A stretch of DNA of 64,000 nucleotides from Luteipulveratus mongoliensis (GCF_001190945.1 NZ_CP011112.1:3782001-3846000); one strand, 5' to 3'; positions 25,951 through 36,976 are shown, counted from the stretch's first letter. A program made the numbers and translations. The notes: generated by a model not told the origin, from the letters alone.

Positions 25951-27596
25951 TGAGCACGGGTCTGTCGGGTGTGCTCACGATCGCCACCCTCCTGCTGATG
26001 CTCGCCGTCGTGCACGTCCCGCTCGGCGGCTACATGGCGCGCGTCTTCACCAGCGACCGCGACCTCGGCGTCGAGAAGGCGATCTACCGCATCTGCGGGA
26101 TCAACCCGAAGTCGGAACAGCGCTGGTCGACCTACGCGCTCTCCGTCGCGGGCTTCTCGATCGTCAGCATCGTCGTCCTGTTCGCGATCATCCAGTGGCA
26201 GTCCCATCTGCCGATGGGTCGCGGCGCCGCCATGGACACGGACACCGCGATCAACACGGCGATCTCGTTCACCACCAACACCAACTGGCAGAGCTATGTC
26301 GGTGAGGTGGGCGCCTCGCCCTTCGTCCAGACCGTCGGGCTGACCGTCCAGAACTTCGTCTCGGCCGCCGTCGGCCTGGCCGTCGCCGTGGCTCTCATCC
26401 GCGGTCTGGCCCGCCACGCCTCGGACACGCTCGGCAACTTCTGGGTCGACCTGACCCGCTCGGTCGTACGAATCCTGTTGCCTCTGGCGGCAATTGCCGC
26501 TGTGGTGCTGCTCGCCGGCGGCGTGATCCAGAACCTCGCCGAGCCCGATCTCATCAAGGGCCTCTCCGGCACACCGCAGACGATTCAGGGTGGCCTGGTC
26601 GCGAGCCAGGAGGCGATCAAGGAGCTCGGCACCAACGGTGGCGGCTACTTCAACGCCAACTCCGCGCATCCGTTCGAGAACCCGAACGCCTTCACCAACC
26701 TGGTCGAGATCTTCCTGCTGCTCGTGATCCCGTTCTCCCTCCCCCGCACGTACGGCCTCCTCGTGCAGGACCGTCGTCAGGGCTACGCGGTCCTCGGGTT
26801 CATGGCGACCCTCTGGGGCGGCATGCTCGCCGTCGTGACCTGGGCCGAGGTCGCCGCCTCCACCGGGCCGATGGGCGCGATGGAGGGCAAGGAAGTCCGC
26901 TTCGGTGTCTGGTCGTCGGCGCTCTTCGCAAACTCCACGACGTCGACCTCGACCGGAGCCGTCAACTCGTTGCACGAGAGCTACAGCCCGATCGGCGGCG
27001 GTGGCGTCCTGCTCAACATGATGCTCGGCGAGATCTCACCCGGTGGCGTCGGCGCGGGCATCTACGGCGCGCTCACGATCGCGATCCTGTCGGTGTTCAT
27101 CGCGGGTCTCATGGTCGGACGTACGCCCGAGATCCTCGGCAAGACCATCGGTCGCAAGGAGATCACCTGCGTCGCTCTCATCACGGTGACGACGCCGGCC
27201 CTGGTCCTGCTCGGCACGGGCGCTGCCCTCGCCAACAAGACGGCGAAGTCCGGCATGCTCAGCGGCGGCGCACACGGCCTCAGCGAGATGCTCTACGCCT
27301 TCACGTCGGCGTCCAACAACAACGGCAGCGCCTTCGCCGGCCTGACCGCGGACCAGCCGTACCTCAACCTCACGCTCGGTGCGTGCATGCTGCTCGGCCG
27401 GTTCATCCCGATCTTCTTGATCCTGGCGCTCGCGGGTTCCCTTGCAGCGCAACGGAAACGGCCGACCACTGACGGCACCATGCCCACCCACACCCCCCTG
27501 TTCACCGGACTGATGGTCGGCGTCGCCCTCCTGGTGACCGGTCTGACCTTCCTTCCCGTCCTCGCTCTCGGTCCGCTTGCGGAGGCCCTCTCATGA
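25950..27596 (+). CDS. kdpA: potassium-transporting ATPase subunit A
   Basis: A 548-residue channel-like subunit of the Kdp pump, which selects and conducts K+. The first pore loop reads [13 protein letters not shown], and the second region has [24 protein letters not shown]. About ten helices are visible. One-base overlap with kdpF and 4-bp overlap with kdpB show tight translational coupling. Confidence 0.97.
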   Translation: MSTGLSGVLTIATLLLMLAVVHVPLGGYMARVFTSDRDLGVEKAIYRICGINPKSEQRWSTYALSVAGFSIVSIVVLFAIIQWQSHLPMGRGAAMDTDTAINTAISFTTNTNWQSYVGEVGASPFVQTVGLTVQNFVSAAVGLAVAVALIRGLARHASDTLGNFWVDLTRSVVRILLPLAAIAAVVLLAGGVIQNLAEPDLIKGLSGTPQTIQGGLVASQEAIKELGTNGGGYFNANSAHPFENPNAFTNLVEIFLLLVIPFSLPRTYGLLVQDRRQGYAVLGFMATLWGGMLAVVTWAEVAASTGPMGAMEGKEVRFGVWSSALFANSTTSTSTGAVNSLHESYSPIGGGGVLLNMMLGEISPGGVGAGIYGALTIAILSVFIAGLMVGRTPEILGKTIGRKEITCVALITVTTPALVLLGTGAALANKTAKSGMLSGGAHGLSEMLYAFTSASNNNGSAFAGLTADQPYLNLTLGACMLLGRFIPIFLILALAGSLAAQRKRPTTDGTMPTHTPLFTGLMVGVALLVTGLTFLPVLALGPLAEALS

Positions 27597-29605
27597 ACAA
27601 CCTGATTGCTACGGCGGGCGCGTCCTTCCCTGACGCGCTGCGCAAGCTCAACCCTCAGCACCTGTTCCGTGCACCTGTCCTGTTCGTGGTGTGGATCGGC
27701 GCGCTGCTCACGACCGTCCTCTCGTGCATCCACCCGTCCGTCTTCAGCATCTCGGTCGCGGTCTGGCTGTGGCTGACGATCCTGTTCGCCAACCTCGCCG
27801 AGGCCGTCGCCGAGGGGCGTGGCAAGGCGCAGGCCGACACTCTGCGCAAGACGCGCACCACCACCATGGCTCGCCGCCTGGTGACCGGCAGTCAGGAGGA
27901 GCAGGTCGCCAGTGCGGACCTGCGCCTGGACGACCGGGTGGTCGTCGAGGCCGGCGAGGTCATCCCCGGTGACGGTGACGTCATCGAGGGCATGGCCACG
28001 GTCGACGAGTCCGCGATCACGGGAGAGTCAGCCCCCGTCGTACGCGAGGCCGGCGGCGACCGTTGTGCCGTCACCGGGGGTACGACCGTGCTCTCGGACC
28101 GCATCGTCGTCCAGATCACCTCCAAGCCTGGAGAGACGTTCATCGACCGGATGATCGCGCTCGTCGAGGGCGCGGCCCGGCAGAAGACACCGAACGAGAT
28201 CGCGCTCGGCATCCTGCTGATCGTCCTGACGATCATCTTCGTGCTGGCCGTCGCCACGATCCCGCCGTTCGCCGGGTTCACCGGCGAGAAGCCGACCGTC
28301 ATCGTGCTGGTCGCCCTTCTCGTCTGCCTGATCCCCACAACGATCGGTGCGCTGCTGTCAGCCATCGGCATCGCCGGCATGGACCGGCTGGTGCAGCACA
28401 ACGTGCTCGCCATGTCCGGCCGCGCGGTCGAAGCCGCCGGTGACGTCAGCACCCTGCTGCTCGACAAGACCGGCACCATCACGCTCGGCAACCGGCAGGC
28501 GAGCGAGATCCTGCCCGTCGGCGGGGCGCACGGCACCGACGTGAACCGGCTCGCGTACCTGTCCTCGCTCGCCGACGAGACGCCCGAGGGGCGCTCCATC
28601 GTCGACTGGGCTCGGAAACAGCTCGGCGAATATGCAGAAGCACCAACCGATTCCGTCGCTGTGCCCTTCACAGCACAGACCCGCATGAGCGGTGTCGACC
28701 TCGCCGATGGCACCGAGATCCGCAAGGGCGCCGCCGGCGCCATCCGCAAGTGGGTCGTCGAGTCCGGTGGCCAGGTCAGCGACGACGTCACGTCCAAGTC
28801 CGACGAGATCGCCGCCGCCGGAGGTACGCCGCTGGTCGTCGCCGCGCGCGACGCCGGCCAGCCGGCCCGCGCCGTCGGGGTCATCCACCTCAAGGACATC
28901 GTCAAGCCGGGAATGGTCGAGCGGTTCGCCGAGCTGCGTCGGATGGGCATCCGGACGGTGATGATCACGGGCGACAACCCGTTGACTGCGAAGGCCATTG
29001 CTGCCGAGGCCGGTGTCGACGACTTCCTCGCGGAAGCAACTCCCGAGGACAAGATGCGCCTCATCAAGGAGGAGCAGGCCGGCGGCCGGCTCGTGGCGAT
29101 GACCGGCGACGGCACCAATGATGCGCCCGCGCTCGCCCAGGCCGATGTCGGCGTGGCCATGAACACCGGTACGTCGGCGGCGAAGGAGGCCGGCAACATG
29201 GTCGACCTCGACTCGGACCCGACCAAGCTCATCGACATCGTGGCGATCGGCAAGCAGCTGCTCATCACGCGTGGCGCCCTGACGACGTTCTCGATCGCCA
29301 ACGACCTCGCGAAGTACTTCGCGATCATCCCGGCGATGTTCGTACCGCTCTACCCAGGGCTGTCGGACCTGAACGTCATGCACCTGTCCTCGCCCAACTC
29401 GGCGATGCTCTCCGCAGTGATCTTCAACGCGTTGGTCATCGTGGCGCTGGTTCCCTTGGCACTCAAGGGAGTTCGCTATCGGCCGATGCGAGCGGACCAG
29501 ATGCTCGCACGCAACCTCTTGATCTACGGAGTGGGCGGCATCATCACGCCGTTCATCGGGATCAAGCTCATCGACCTCGTCGTCTCTCTCTTCCCAGGAC
29601 TGTGA
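27593..29605 (+). CDS. kdpB: potassium-transporting P-type ATPase subunit B
   Basis: A 670-residue P-type ATPase that energises KdpA. The phosphorylation motif [14 protein letters not shown], the TGES loop ([10 protein letters not shown]), the [14 protein letters not shown] segment and the hinge [18 protein letters not shown] are all intact. Seven or so membrane helices match the family. It overlaps kdpA and kdpC by 4 bp each. Confidence 0.97.
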   Translation: MNNLIATAGASFPDALRKLNPQHLFRAPVLFVVWIGALLTTVLSCIHPSVFSISVAVWLWLTILFANLAEAVAEGRGKAQADTLRKTRTTTMARRLVTGSQEEQVASADLRLDDRVVVEAGEVIPGDGDVIEGMATVDESAITGESAPVVREAGGDRCAVTGGTTVLSDRIVVQITSKPGETFIDRMIALVEGAARQKTPNEIALGILLIVLTIIFVLAVATIPPFAGFTGEKPTVIVLVALLVCLIPTTIGALLSAIGIAGMDRLVQHNVLAMSGRAVEAAGDVSTLLLDKTGTITLGNRQASEILPVGGAHGTDVNRLAYLSSLADETPEGRSIVDWARKQLGEYAEAPTDSVAVPFTAQTRMSGVDLADGTEIRKGAAGAIRKWVVESGGQVSDDVTSKSDEIAAAGGTPLVVAARDAGQPARAVGVIHLKDIVKPGMVERFAELRRMGIRTVMITGDNPLTAKAIAAEAGVDDFLAEATPEDKMRLIKEEQAGGRLVAMTGDGTNDAPALAQADVGVAMNTGTSAAKEAGNMVDLDSDPTKLIDIVAIGKQLLITRGALTTFSIANDLAKYFAIIPAMFVPLYPGLSDLNVMHLSSPNSAMLSAVIFNALVIVALVPLALKGVRYRPMRADQMLARNLLIYGVGGIITPFIGIKLIDLVVSLFPGL

Positions 29606-30186
29606 TCGTCATGACTTCTTCGACCATCTCGCTGGGTCGTCAGACCCTCGCCGGCCTTCGCCTGCTGGTCGTCATGACCGTGTTGCTCGGCGCGGTGTTC
29701 CCCGCTGCGATCTGGGGTGTCGGGCAGATCGCGTTCCGGGACCAGGCTGCAGGCTCTCTCGTGCACCAGGACGACAAGGTGATCGGGTCCTCCTTGCTCG
29801 GACAGGCGTGGAAGGGCCCTCAGTGGTTCCAGTCCCGACCGTCGGCCTCGGACTACGCGGGCGACACCAGCGGCGGGTCCAACCTCGGCCCGAGCGACAA
29901 GGCGCTCACCGACGAGGTCGCCAAGCGTCGTACGGCGCTGGGCGGTGGCATCCAAGCGCCTGACGCCCTGACCGCGAGTGGCAGCGGGCTCGACCCGCAC
30001 ATCTCGCCCGCGTACGCCGACCAGCAGGTCGCGCGCGTGGCCAAGGCTCGCGGGCTGCAGCCCGCACAGGTGAAGCAGCTGGTCGAGGACCACACCGAGG
30101 GTCGGACCCTCGGCTACCTCGGAAGGCCCCGGGTCAATGTTCTGGAGCTCAACATCGCTCTGAACCAGCTCGGTTCATCGCGATGA
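29602..30186 (+). CDS. kdpC: potassium-transporting ATPase subunit C
   Basis: A 194-residue subunit with one N-terminal helix ([20 protein letters not shown]) and a soluble domain ending with [19 protein letters not shown], typical of KdpC. It contains the conserved [10 protein letters not shown] and [21 protein letters not shown] segments. The GTG at 29602 overlaps the kdpB stop (GTGA); the ATG at 29611 is an alternative. It overlaps kdpD by 4 bp. Confidence 0.95.
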   Translation: MIVMTSSTISLGRQTLAGLRLLVVMTVLLGAVFPAAIWGVGQIAFRDQAAGSLVHQDDKVIGSSLLGQAWKGPQWFQSRPSASDYAGDTSGGSNLGPSDKALTDEVAKRRTALGGGIQAPDALTASGSGLDPHISPAYADQQVARVAKARGLQPAQVKQLVEDHTEGRTLGYLGRPRVNVLELNIALNQLGSSR

Positions 30187-32765
30187 ACACGCGCGCCGCC
30201 GGTCACGCCGATCGGGACGGGCAGCAGCACAATCGTCGTATGGCGCGCGGACGACTGCGGATCTACCTGGGTGCTGCCCCAGGCGTAGGCAAGACCGTCG
30301 CCATGCTGTCCGAGGCGCAGCGGCGGCGGGAGCGCGGGACCGACGTCGTGGTCGGCCTCGTCGAGACCCACGGACGGGCGTACACCGCCGACATGCTCGC
30401 CGGACTCGAGGTTCTGCCTCGAGTCCGGGTGCAGCACGGTGACTCCTTCCTCGAGGAGCTCGACGTCGACGAGGTGATCCGGCGTCGTCCCGATGTCGCG
30501 CTGATCGACGAGCTGGCCCACACCAACGCGTCAGGCTCCCGCCACGAGCGTCGCTGGGAGGACATCAACCAGGTGCTCGACGCCGGGATCGATGTGGTCT
30601 CGACGGTCAACGTGCAGCACCTCGAGTCGCTCAACGACGTCGTCTTCGAGATCACTGGTGTCCGTCAGCGCGAGACCGTGCCCGACGAGATCGTCCGGGC
30701 CGCAGACCAGATCGAGCTGGTCGACATGTCGCCGGAGGCTCTGCGACGACGACTCGCGCACGGCGCCGTCTACCCGGCTGAGCGGGTCGACGCCGCCCTG
30801 TCCAACTACTTCCGCCCGGGCAACCTGTCGGCCCTGCGCGAGCTCGCGCTGCTGTGGGTGGCCGACCGTGTCGACGAGGCGATGACGCGCTACCGGCACG
30901 ACCAGGACATCGACAGCACCTGGGCCACTCGTGAGCGGGTCGTCGTCGCGCTCACGGGCGGTCCCGAGCAGGAGGTCCTGCTGCGCCGAGGTGCCCGGAT
31001 CGCGGCCCGTGGCGCCGGCGGTCAGCTCCTTGCGGTCAAGGTCATCCCCGACTCCGGCCTGCGTGACATGCCGGACGACTCGATCAGCACCGCACGTGAG
31101 CTCACCCAAGAGCTGGGCGGCGAGCTGCACGTCGTCACGGGTTCGGACATCAGCGCCGCCATCCTCGACTTCGCCCGCAGCGTCAACGCGTCGCAGATCA
31201 TCGTCGGCGCGAGCCGGCGGAGCCGATGGCAGGCTCTCCTGACGCCGGGCGTCGGCCAGCAGGTCGTCGCCGAGTCCGGTGACATCGACGTCCTGATGGT
31301 GACCCACCCCTATGCCTCGGGACGGACCCGGTCTCAGGGACGTACGTCCGTTGGCTGGGTGCGCACCATCGGCGGCTGGCTTCTCGCCACGGTCGGCACC
31401 GCGCTGCTCACCTGGATCCTCGACCTCACCCGTCAGGAGCACGACCTCCCACTTGAGGTCCTGCTCTTCCTGCTGCTGACCGTGGTGACGGCGATCGTCG
31501 GCGGACTGCTTCCGGCTCTGGTCGCGGCCGTGCTCGCCAGCCTCGCCCTCAACTGGTACTTCACGCCGCCGTTCAACACGCTCACCATCAATGAGCCGCA
31601 GAACGTCGTGGCCCTCATCGTCTTTGTCCTGGTTGCCGCTTCTGTCGCGTCCGTCGTACATCTGAGCGCGCGACGAGCTGAGCAAGCCGTTGCGGCACAA
31701 CGTGATTCGCACATCCTGGCCGACCTTGCCCACTCGTTGCTCGACGCCGAGCGCCCGTTGTCTGCGTTGCTCGAGCAGGCCCGCGACATCTTCGGTGCGG
31801 CCGGCGCGGCCGTCGTCACCAAGACGCGCGGCGGTGGCATCGGCGAGCCCGTCGTGATGAGTGGCGAGGTGCCGATTCGCGACCCCGGCGCGATGCTCAC
31901 GACGGCCTCCGTCGACGACGGGCACATCCTCGTGCTCTCCGGTGGCAACCGCCGTGCCGACCAGCGTCGCCTGGTGGAGGCCTTCGCCCACCACGCGGCC
32001 GCGGTGATCCGCGGCACCCACCTGGCCGAGGAAGCCGCGTCGGCCAAACGTCTGGCCCGCGACAACCGCACCCGGGGTGCGCTGCTGGCCGCGGTGTCGC
32101 ACGACCTCCGCACTCCCCTGGCGGCGATCAAGGCCGGCGTCTCCAGTTTGCGCGAGCACGACATCGTGCTGTCGGAGCAGGACCAGGCCGAGCTGCTGAA
32201 GACTGTGGAGGACTCGGCCGACCGGCTGGACGCCCTCATCGAGAATCTGCTCGACATGTCTCGCATCCAGGCCGACACCGTCAAGCCACGGACCGACGAG
32301 CTCGTCGTGCTCGACCTCCTCCAGGCCAGCGTCCGCACGGTCACCCAGCCCGAACGCGTCCGCACCTGGCTGCCCGACAAGAGGCTGACGGTCGAGGCCG
32401 ACGCCGGGCTGGCCGAACGGGTCCTCGCCAACCTGGTCGAGAACGCGCTGCGTTACTCCCCCGGTCGCCAGGAGGTCGTCATCAGTGCCGAGCGTTTGCA
32501 GGACCTGCTCGAGATCCGGGTCATCGACCGCGGCCCCGGCGTGCCGATGGAGCAGAAGGAGGGCATCTTTGCGCCCTTCCAGCGCTTCGGCGACGCACCT
32601 CGAGGCACGGGCGTCGGCCTCGGTCTGGCCGTCGCACGTGGTCTCGCCGAAGCCATGCAGGGCACACTGATCGCCGAGGACACTCCCGGCGGAGGACTGA
32701 CGATGGTGCTGCTGCTGCCGATCGGTCCGACGAGCATCGTTGATACCGAAGGAGATTCAGCATGA
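30183..32765 (+). CDS. kdpD: sensor histidine kinase KdpD
   Basis: An 860-residue K+/turgor-sensing kinase. The N-terminal KdpD domain has a P-loop (GAAPGVGKT, about 30-38) and DELAHTN. A universal-stress-like domain follows at about 255-370. The DUF4118 helices span about 395-500, with a GAF-like linker after them. The dimerisation domain carries His 640 (VSHDLRTPLAAIKAG) and the ATPase domain has NLVENALRYSP and GVGLGLAVARGL. It is translationally coupled to kdpC and kdpE (ATGA overlaps). Confidence 0.96.
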   Translation: MNTRAAGHADRDGQQHNRRMARGRLRIYLGAAPGVGKTVAMLSEAQRRRERGTDVVVGLVETHGRAYTADMLAGLEVLPRVRVQHGDSFLEELDVDEVIRRRPDVALIDELAHTNASGSRHERRWEDINQVLDAGIDVVSTVNVQHLESLNDVVFEITGVRQRETVPDEIVRAADQIELVDMSPEALRRRLAHGAVYPAERVDAALSNYFRPGNLSALRELALLWVADRVDEAMTRYRHDQDIDSTWATRERVVVALTGGPEQEVLLRRGARIAARGAGGQLLAVKVIPDSGLRDMPDDSISTARELTQELGGELHVVTGSDISAAILDFARSVNASQIIVGASRRSRWQALLTPGVGQQVVAESGDIDVLMVTHPYASGRTRSQGRTSVGWVRTIGGWLLATVGTALLTWILDLTRQEHDLPLEVLLFLLLTVVTAIVGGLLPALVAAVLASLALNWYFTPPFNTLTINEPQNVVALIVFVLVAASVASVVHLSARRAEQAVAAQRDSHILADLAHSLLDAERPLSALLEQARDIFGAAGAAVVTKTRGGGIGEPVVMSGEVPIRDPGAMLTTASVDDGHILVLSGGNRRADQRRLVEAFAHHAAAVIRGTHLAEEAASAKRLARDNRTRGALLAAVSHDLRTPLAAIKAGVSSLREHDIVLSEQDQAELLKTVEDSADRLDALIENLLDMSRIQADTVKPRTDELVVLDLLQASVRTVTQPERVRTWLPDKRLTVEADAGLAERVLANLVENALRYSPGRQEVVISAERLQDLLEIRVIDRGPGVPMEQKEGIFAPFQRFGDAPRGTGVGLGLAVARGLAEAMQGTLIAEDTPGGGLTMVLLLPIGPTSIVDTEGDSA

Positions 32766-33442
32766 CGCGAGTCCTGGTCGTGGACGACGAACCGGCTCTG
32801 GTGCGCACGCTGAGCATCAACCTTCGCGCCCGCGACTACGACGTCGAGCACGCCTTCGACGGCCGCACCGCGCTGCAGAGCATCGCCGAGGCCGAGCCGG
32901 ACGTCGTCGTCCTCGACCTGGGTCTGCCCGACCTCGACGGCGTCGAGATCATCCGGCGCGTACGCCGGTTCAGCGAGGTCCCGATCATCGTGCTGTCGGC
33001 GCGCCACGAGTCCGACGACAAGGTGGAGGCGCTCGACGAGGGTGCCGACGACTACATCACCAAGCCGTTCGGGATGGCCGAGCTGCTCGCCCGGGTGCGC
33101 GTCGCCGTACGCCGCCACACTCCGACAGACACTCATCCGGCGACTGTCTCCACACCCGACTTCACGCTGAACTTCGTTGAGCGACAAGCAACTCGGAGCG
33201 GCGCCCTCATCCGACTGACGCCCACGGAGTGGAGCCTGCTCGAAGCCCTGGCGACCCGGCCCGGCCACCTCGTGAGTCAGGCGGACCTCCTGCACGCGGT
33301 CTGGGGGCCGGGCTACGACAAGGAGACCCACTACCTCCGGGTCTATGCCGCCCAGCTGCGACGCAAGCTCGAGCCCGACCCGAGCCGGCCGCGTTACCTG
33401 ATCACCGACCCCGGCCTCGGCTACCGCTTCGTGCTCCCCTGA
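32762..33442 (+). CDS. kdpE: response regulator KdpE
   Basis: A 226-residue OmpR-family regulator. The receiver has acidic DDEPAL at residues 7-12, the phosphoacceptor Asp in VVVLDLGLPDLDG and Lys in YITKPF. The C-terminal winged helix includes LTPTEWSLLEALATRPGHLVSQ and LRVYAAQLRRKLEPD. Last gene of kdpFABCDE. It probably binds the phased repeats upstream of kdpF. Confidence 0.96.
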   Translation: MTRVLVVDDEPALVRTLSINLRARDYDVEHAFDGRTALQSIAEAEPDVVVLDLGLPDLDGVEIIRRVRRFSEVPIIVLSARHESDDKVEALDEGADDYITKPFGMAELLARVRVAVRRHTPTDTHPATVSTPDFTLNFVERQATRSGALIRLTPTEWSLLEALATRPGHLVSQADLLHAVWGPGYDKETHYLRVYAAQLRRKLEPDPSRPRYLITDPGLGYRFVLP

Positions 33443-33466
33443 GCGCGAGGCGGCTTCGCGGCTGCA

Positions 33467-33533
33467 AAGTGACTCGCTTCTTCGCAGATGACTCCCCTCG
33501 AGGAGAGGCACCTGCGAGGTAGCGAGTCACCTT
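33467..33533. repeat. compound palindrome between kdpE and a convergent gene (probable bidirectional terminator)
   Basis: Three roughly nested inverted repeats make one long imperfect hairpin: GTGACTCGCT (33469-33478) with AGCGAGTCAC (33521-33530), TCGCAG (33482-33487) with CTGCGA (33512-33517), and a CCTCGAGG centre (33495-33502). The right arm covers the stop of the convergent gene. It lies 25 bp past the kdpE stop. Confidence 0.6.
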
Positions 33534-34087
33534 GAGGGCGTCGTCGACGCGGCGTCGCGGCAGTTGATCGACAGAGGTTGCGGGTTGCAGAGCAGGACCT
33601 CGAGGTCGAGCATCATCGAGTCTCGCTCGGCCTTCGGGCCGTACTGGACGCGTGTCATGGCAAGAAGTGCCATGTCGTCAGTGCCACGAGCGACCTCCAG
33701 ACTCAGCGTCTGGCCCTGACCCTGGTCACACCGGGCGTGCACCTCGTGCTGGGACCCGAGGCCACTGGCTTGCAGAGTGCCCTTCGAGATCCGCGGCGCG
33801 CGGTCGGCACTGCTCGACCCCGACACAGCGAATCCCTTGATCAGAGGGTCAGTCTCGTCCAGGACGGAGGTCACCCGCCTGATCGTGAGCGAGTCACCGT
33901 GCCGCACGCAGACCGGGATGCCCGTCACGACGTATGACTCACCGCGAGCCGTGTCGAGAGCCGCGACCGTCCCGCTCGCCGAGCTGACGATCTCCGCATC
34001 AGGTGACGTGGCGGCGTACACGGCCCCTGCACTCCCGAGCGCGACCAGCGTTGCAAGCGCGCCTATCGCGACAGACTTCCGCCTCAT
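33527..34087 (-). CDS. secreted or membrane-anchored hypothetical protein
   Basis: A 186-residue protein, not recognised. The N-terminus (MRRKSVAIGALATLVALGSAGAVYAA) is a signal peptide or a single anchor. The mature part has three or four Cys residues (about 60, 118 and 167-176) that could form disulphides, and no known motif. It converges on the kdp operon across a long palindrome and is divergent from the DUF1906 gene. Confidence 0.65.
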   Translation of the reverse strand: MRRKSVAIGALATLVALGSAGAVYAATSPDAEIVSSASGTVAALDTARGESYVVTGIPVCVRHGDSLTIRRVTSVLDETDPLIKGFAVSGSSSADRAPRISKGTLQASGLGSQHEVHARCDQGQGQTLSLEVARGTDDMALLAMTRVQYGPKAERDSMMLDLEVLLCNPQPLSINCRDAASTTPSR

Positions 34088-34268
34088 GAATAGCCCCCTG
34101 TGCCGTCAATGTGTCTGGCCGAAAGGTAGCGCGCTCTGCTCTGCGACAAACGCTGAGATCTTTCGTGGCGGGCCGCGGTTCGCATGACGACATCCCGTTC
34201 GCCGCCTCGGGCGTCTACTAGGGCAAAGGGGCTCTGGTGAGCCTGCCGCTCGGTGGTCAGGAACGGCC

Positions 34269-35579
34269 ATGTCCACGCGCACCCGCTCATCGCTCCTTGC
34301 TCTCCTCACCACCAGCCTGATGCTCCTGGCGTGGGGCATCTCCCCCAGCGCCACGGCGGAGCCGGCGACGTCGGTGAGCTATCCGACGACCGCGACTGCC
34401 ACGCGCTACACCGGGCTGGCCTTCGACACCTGCACCGCGCCGACCGCCGCGCAGATGACCGCGTGGAAGGCGTCGCCCTATCGGGCCGTCGGGGTCTACA
34501 TCGGCGGCGCCAACAGGACGTGCGCCCAGCCCCAGCTCACGGCCGCCTGGGTGACGGCCGTGGCGCGGATGGGCTGGCGGATCGTGCCGGTCTACATGGG
34601 CCTGCAGGCGCCGTGCACCTTCCGCCCGAACGCGCAGAAGATCTCACCGAGCCTGGCCGCCTCCCAGGGCACCTCGCAGGCGGCCGACGCCATCACCAAG
34701 GCCAAGGCGCTCGGTCTGCTCCCCGGCAGCGCGATCTACGGCGACATGGAGCACTACGACGCCAGCAACGCGAGCTGCCGTACGACCGTGCTCGCCTTCC
34801 TGTCCGCCTGGACCAAGGAGCTGCACCGGCAGGGCTATGTCTCGGCCGTGTACGCGCACATCAGCTCCGGCGCACTGCACCTCTCCCAGGTCTACGGATC
34901 GACCGCGTACGCCCGCCCCGACGCCGTCTGGATCGCACGCTGGGACCTGAGCTCCGCGCTGACCGGCTGGGCGGGAATCCCCAACGAGCAGTGGGCAACT
35001 GGGCAACGAGCCAAGCAGTACCGCGGTGACCACGCCGAGACCTACGGTGGCGTGAGGCTCAACATCGACAACGACCGCTTCGACGCTCCCGTCGCGACGG
35101 TCGCCTACCCGTGGACCGTCACCAGCACGACGCCACTGAACGCCCGCCGCGCGCCGTCGTCCTCCGCAGCGGTCGCCACGTCGTACGCACCGCACTCGGT
35201 CGTGCAGGTCATCTGCCAGGCGCCGGGCACCAAGGTCGGCACGACGAGCGTCTGGAACAAGCTGTCGAACGGCACCTACGTCACCGACTACTACGTCAGC
35301 ACGCCGTCGAACACGACCTACACCGCACCGATCCCACGCTGCGGCTACCCGTACCAGACGACCACCAGCCTGAGCAGGCGCAGCGGCCCGAGCACGTCGT
35401 ACGGCGTCCTGGGCACCCTCCCCACCGGCGCCCTCGCGTGGGTGGCGTGCCAGGGGCCGGGGTCCAAGGTCGGCACGACCGCGGTGTGGGACCGGCTCAC
35501 CGACGGGTCGTGGGTGAGCGACTACTACGTGGCCAACCCGAGCAACACGACGTACAGCGGCCCGGCACCCCGCTGCTGA
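34269..35579 (+). CDS. secreted DUF1906 glycoside-hydrolase-like protein with two SH3-like repeats
   Basis: A 436-residue exported protein. The signal peptide (SSLLALLTTSLMLLAWG...SATA) is followed by a DUF1906/Rv2525c-like TIM-barrel domain at about 45-275 (GLAFDTCTAPTAAQMTAWK, VGVYIGGAN, WRIVPVYMG, GSAIYGDMEHYD, RPDAVWIARWD). Two bacterial SH3-like repeats follow, each with a KVGTTxVW core and YYV ending (about 280-355 and 360-436). This organisation suggests a cell-wall-directed hydrolase or binding protein. The two SH3 repeats are clearly internal duplicates. It stands alone; the start has AGGAA 7 nt upstream. Confidence 0.8.
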   Translation: MSTRTRSSLLALLTTSLMLLAWGISPSATAEPATSVSYPTTATATRYTGLAFDTCTAPTAAQMTAWKASPYRAVGVYIGGANRTCAQPQLTAAWVTAVARMGWRIVPVYMGLQAPCTFRPNAQKISPSLAASQGTSQAADAITKAKALGLLPGSAIYGDMEHYDASNASCRTTVLAFLSAWTKELHRQGYVSAVYAHISSGALHLSQVYGSTAYARPDAVWIARWDLSSALTGWAGIPNEQWATGQRAKQYRGDHAETYGGVRLNIDNDRFDAPVATVAYPWTVTSTTPLNARRAPSSSAAVATSYAPHSVVQVICQAPGTKVGTTSVWNKLSNGTYVTDYYVSTPSNTTYTAPIPRCGYPYQTTTSLSRRSGPSTSYGVLGTLPTGALAWVACQGPGSKVGTTAVWDRLTDGSWVSDYYVANPSNTTYSGPAPRC

Positions 35580-35585
35580 GCGGCG

Positions 35586-36272
35586 CTACTTGCGGGCGAA
35601 CTTCGTCAGCGTCATGCCGAGCAGGCGCGCGACGACCAGCGCGAGGTAGTAGACGCCGGCGAGCTGTTCGAGCATCACCACAGAACGAGCGTGCCCGCCG
35701 ACCGGCGCGATGTCCGACAGTCCTGTGCCCGTCATCGTCGTGAACGACAGGAACAGCAGCTCGATCCAGGCCAGGTCACCAGGATTCTTCGGCGCCAGGA
35801 ACTGACCTGAACCCCAGATCACCTGCACCACGCCGTAGACGTAGGCGAACGCCCAGGCCACCACGGTGAAGCACGCGCCCGTGGCGAACAGCTCGTCGGT
35901 GGAGACGTGCTCGTCGCTGAACATGTATCGGATCAGGCCGTAGGCGAGGTAGAAGTAGAACGCTCCGTGTGTGACGCCGCTGAGCAGGAGCACCGCATCG
36001 TTCTTGTCGGCGAACACCTCGACGACGGTGAGCACTGCGGCGGGGATGCCCAGGGTGATCGAGACCCGGGTGAGCGCCGGCGTCATCCGGACCGCCGCCA
36101 CCGCGAGCACCAGGACGGTCAGCTGGAACAGCGAGAAGACCGCACGCCCCAGGTCGCCGCCGGTGAACGGGTAGACCACGATGCCCAGCAGCTGCGCCGC
36201 GAGGAGGACTGCGCATGGCAGGGTCCGGATGCGGTCGAACCACCCGATGCTCGGCGCTTCGGCCGTCGTCAT
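35586..36272 (-). CDS. two-pore-domain-like ion channel family protein
   Basis: A 228-residue membrane protein with five or six helices and one pore-loop segment (FLSFTTMTGTGLSDIAPVG), resembling the Ion_trans_2 potassium-channel pore but with TMTGTG in place of the canonical TVGYG filter. The final helix (MLEQLAGVYYLALVVARLLG) matches the inner helix of such channels. It is coupled by a 4-bp overlap to the upstream membrane gene. Potassium selectivity is uncertain because of the altered filter. Confidence 0.7.
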   Translation of the reverse strand: MTTAEAPSIGWFDRIRTLPCAVLLAAQLLGIVVYPFTGGDLGRAVFSLFQLTVLVLAVAAVRMTPALTRVSITLGIPAAVLTVVEVFADKNDAVLLLSGVTHGAFYFYLAYGLIRYMFSDEHVSTDELFATGACFTVVAWAFAYVYGVVQVIWGSGQFLAPKNPGDLAWIELLFLSFTTMTGTGLSDIAPVGGHARSVVMLEQLAGVYYLALVVARLLGMTLTKFARK

Positions 36273-36976
36273 TCGCGGTAGTGGGACGGCGCCGTACGGT
36301 ACGGGTCACCGTCGTCGGTGGACGTACCTGATCCGTCCACCAGCATCGACTCGGGCGCCCAGCCCGACTCGGAGGACACCGTCCGGTCGTGCCAGGAGGA
36401 CTCGCCGTACAGCGGGCCACTGGGGGTCAGCGGCTGATAGGGCGAGACGTAGGAGAACGAGGAAGGCTCGCGCCGGTTGCTCATGGTGTAGGCCAGGGCC
36501 GCCGCGCCCGCAGCAAGCCAGCCGAGCAGGAAGGCCCACCAGGTCACGCGGGTGATCATCGTGGGCCAGACGCCCGGGTAGGCCCGGCCGTCCAGCACCG
36601 AGTTGACGTAGATGACGGTCCAGACGGTCTTGCCGGCGACGGACGCCACCAGCAGGGCCATCCAGGTGCCGAGGAAGACGGGCAGCGCGCGGCTACCGAC
36701 GACCATCGACCGGACCAGCAAGTAGGTCAGGCTCCAGGTCAAGAACGCGGTGATGACCAGCCCCGCAAGGAACGCGACGACCATGGCGCCCCGCACCGGA
36801 TCAGCGAACGGCCAGACGAACTCGCCCGTCCGGCGGACGAGGAGTCCGTCGAGGGTCGGGTTGGTGTCGATGCCTTCCTTGGCCACGTTCCAGGTGATGA
36901 GGGATCCTGCGACGTGCAGCACCACCGTGAGAACGGCTGCGACGGTTGCAGCGCCACCAGCCTTCGCTCGCTTCAT
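36269..36976 (-). CDS. four-helix membrane protein, hypothetical
   Basis: A 235-residue protein, not recognised. Hydrophobic helices lie at about 10-30, 65-90, 95-120 and 145-165, followed by a 70-residue polar, Ser/Pro/Tyr-rich cytoplasmic tail. It overlaps the channel-like gene by 4 bp, so the two may form one membrane complex. It lies 38 bp downstream of the ftsK stop, perhaps read through from it. Confidence 0.65.
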   Translation of the reverse strand: MKRAKAGGAATVAAVLTVVLHVAGSLITWNVAKEGIDTNPTLDGLLVRRTGEFVWPFADPVRGAMVVAFLAGLVITAFLTWSLTYLLVRSMVVGSRALPVFLGTWMALLVASVAGKTVWTVIYVNSVLDGRAYPGVWPTMITRVTWWAFLLGWLAAGAAALAYTMSNRREPSSFSYVSPYQPLTPSGPLYGESSWHDRTVSSESGWAPESMLVDGSGTSTDDGDPYRTAPSHYRE

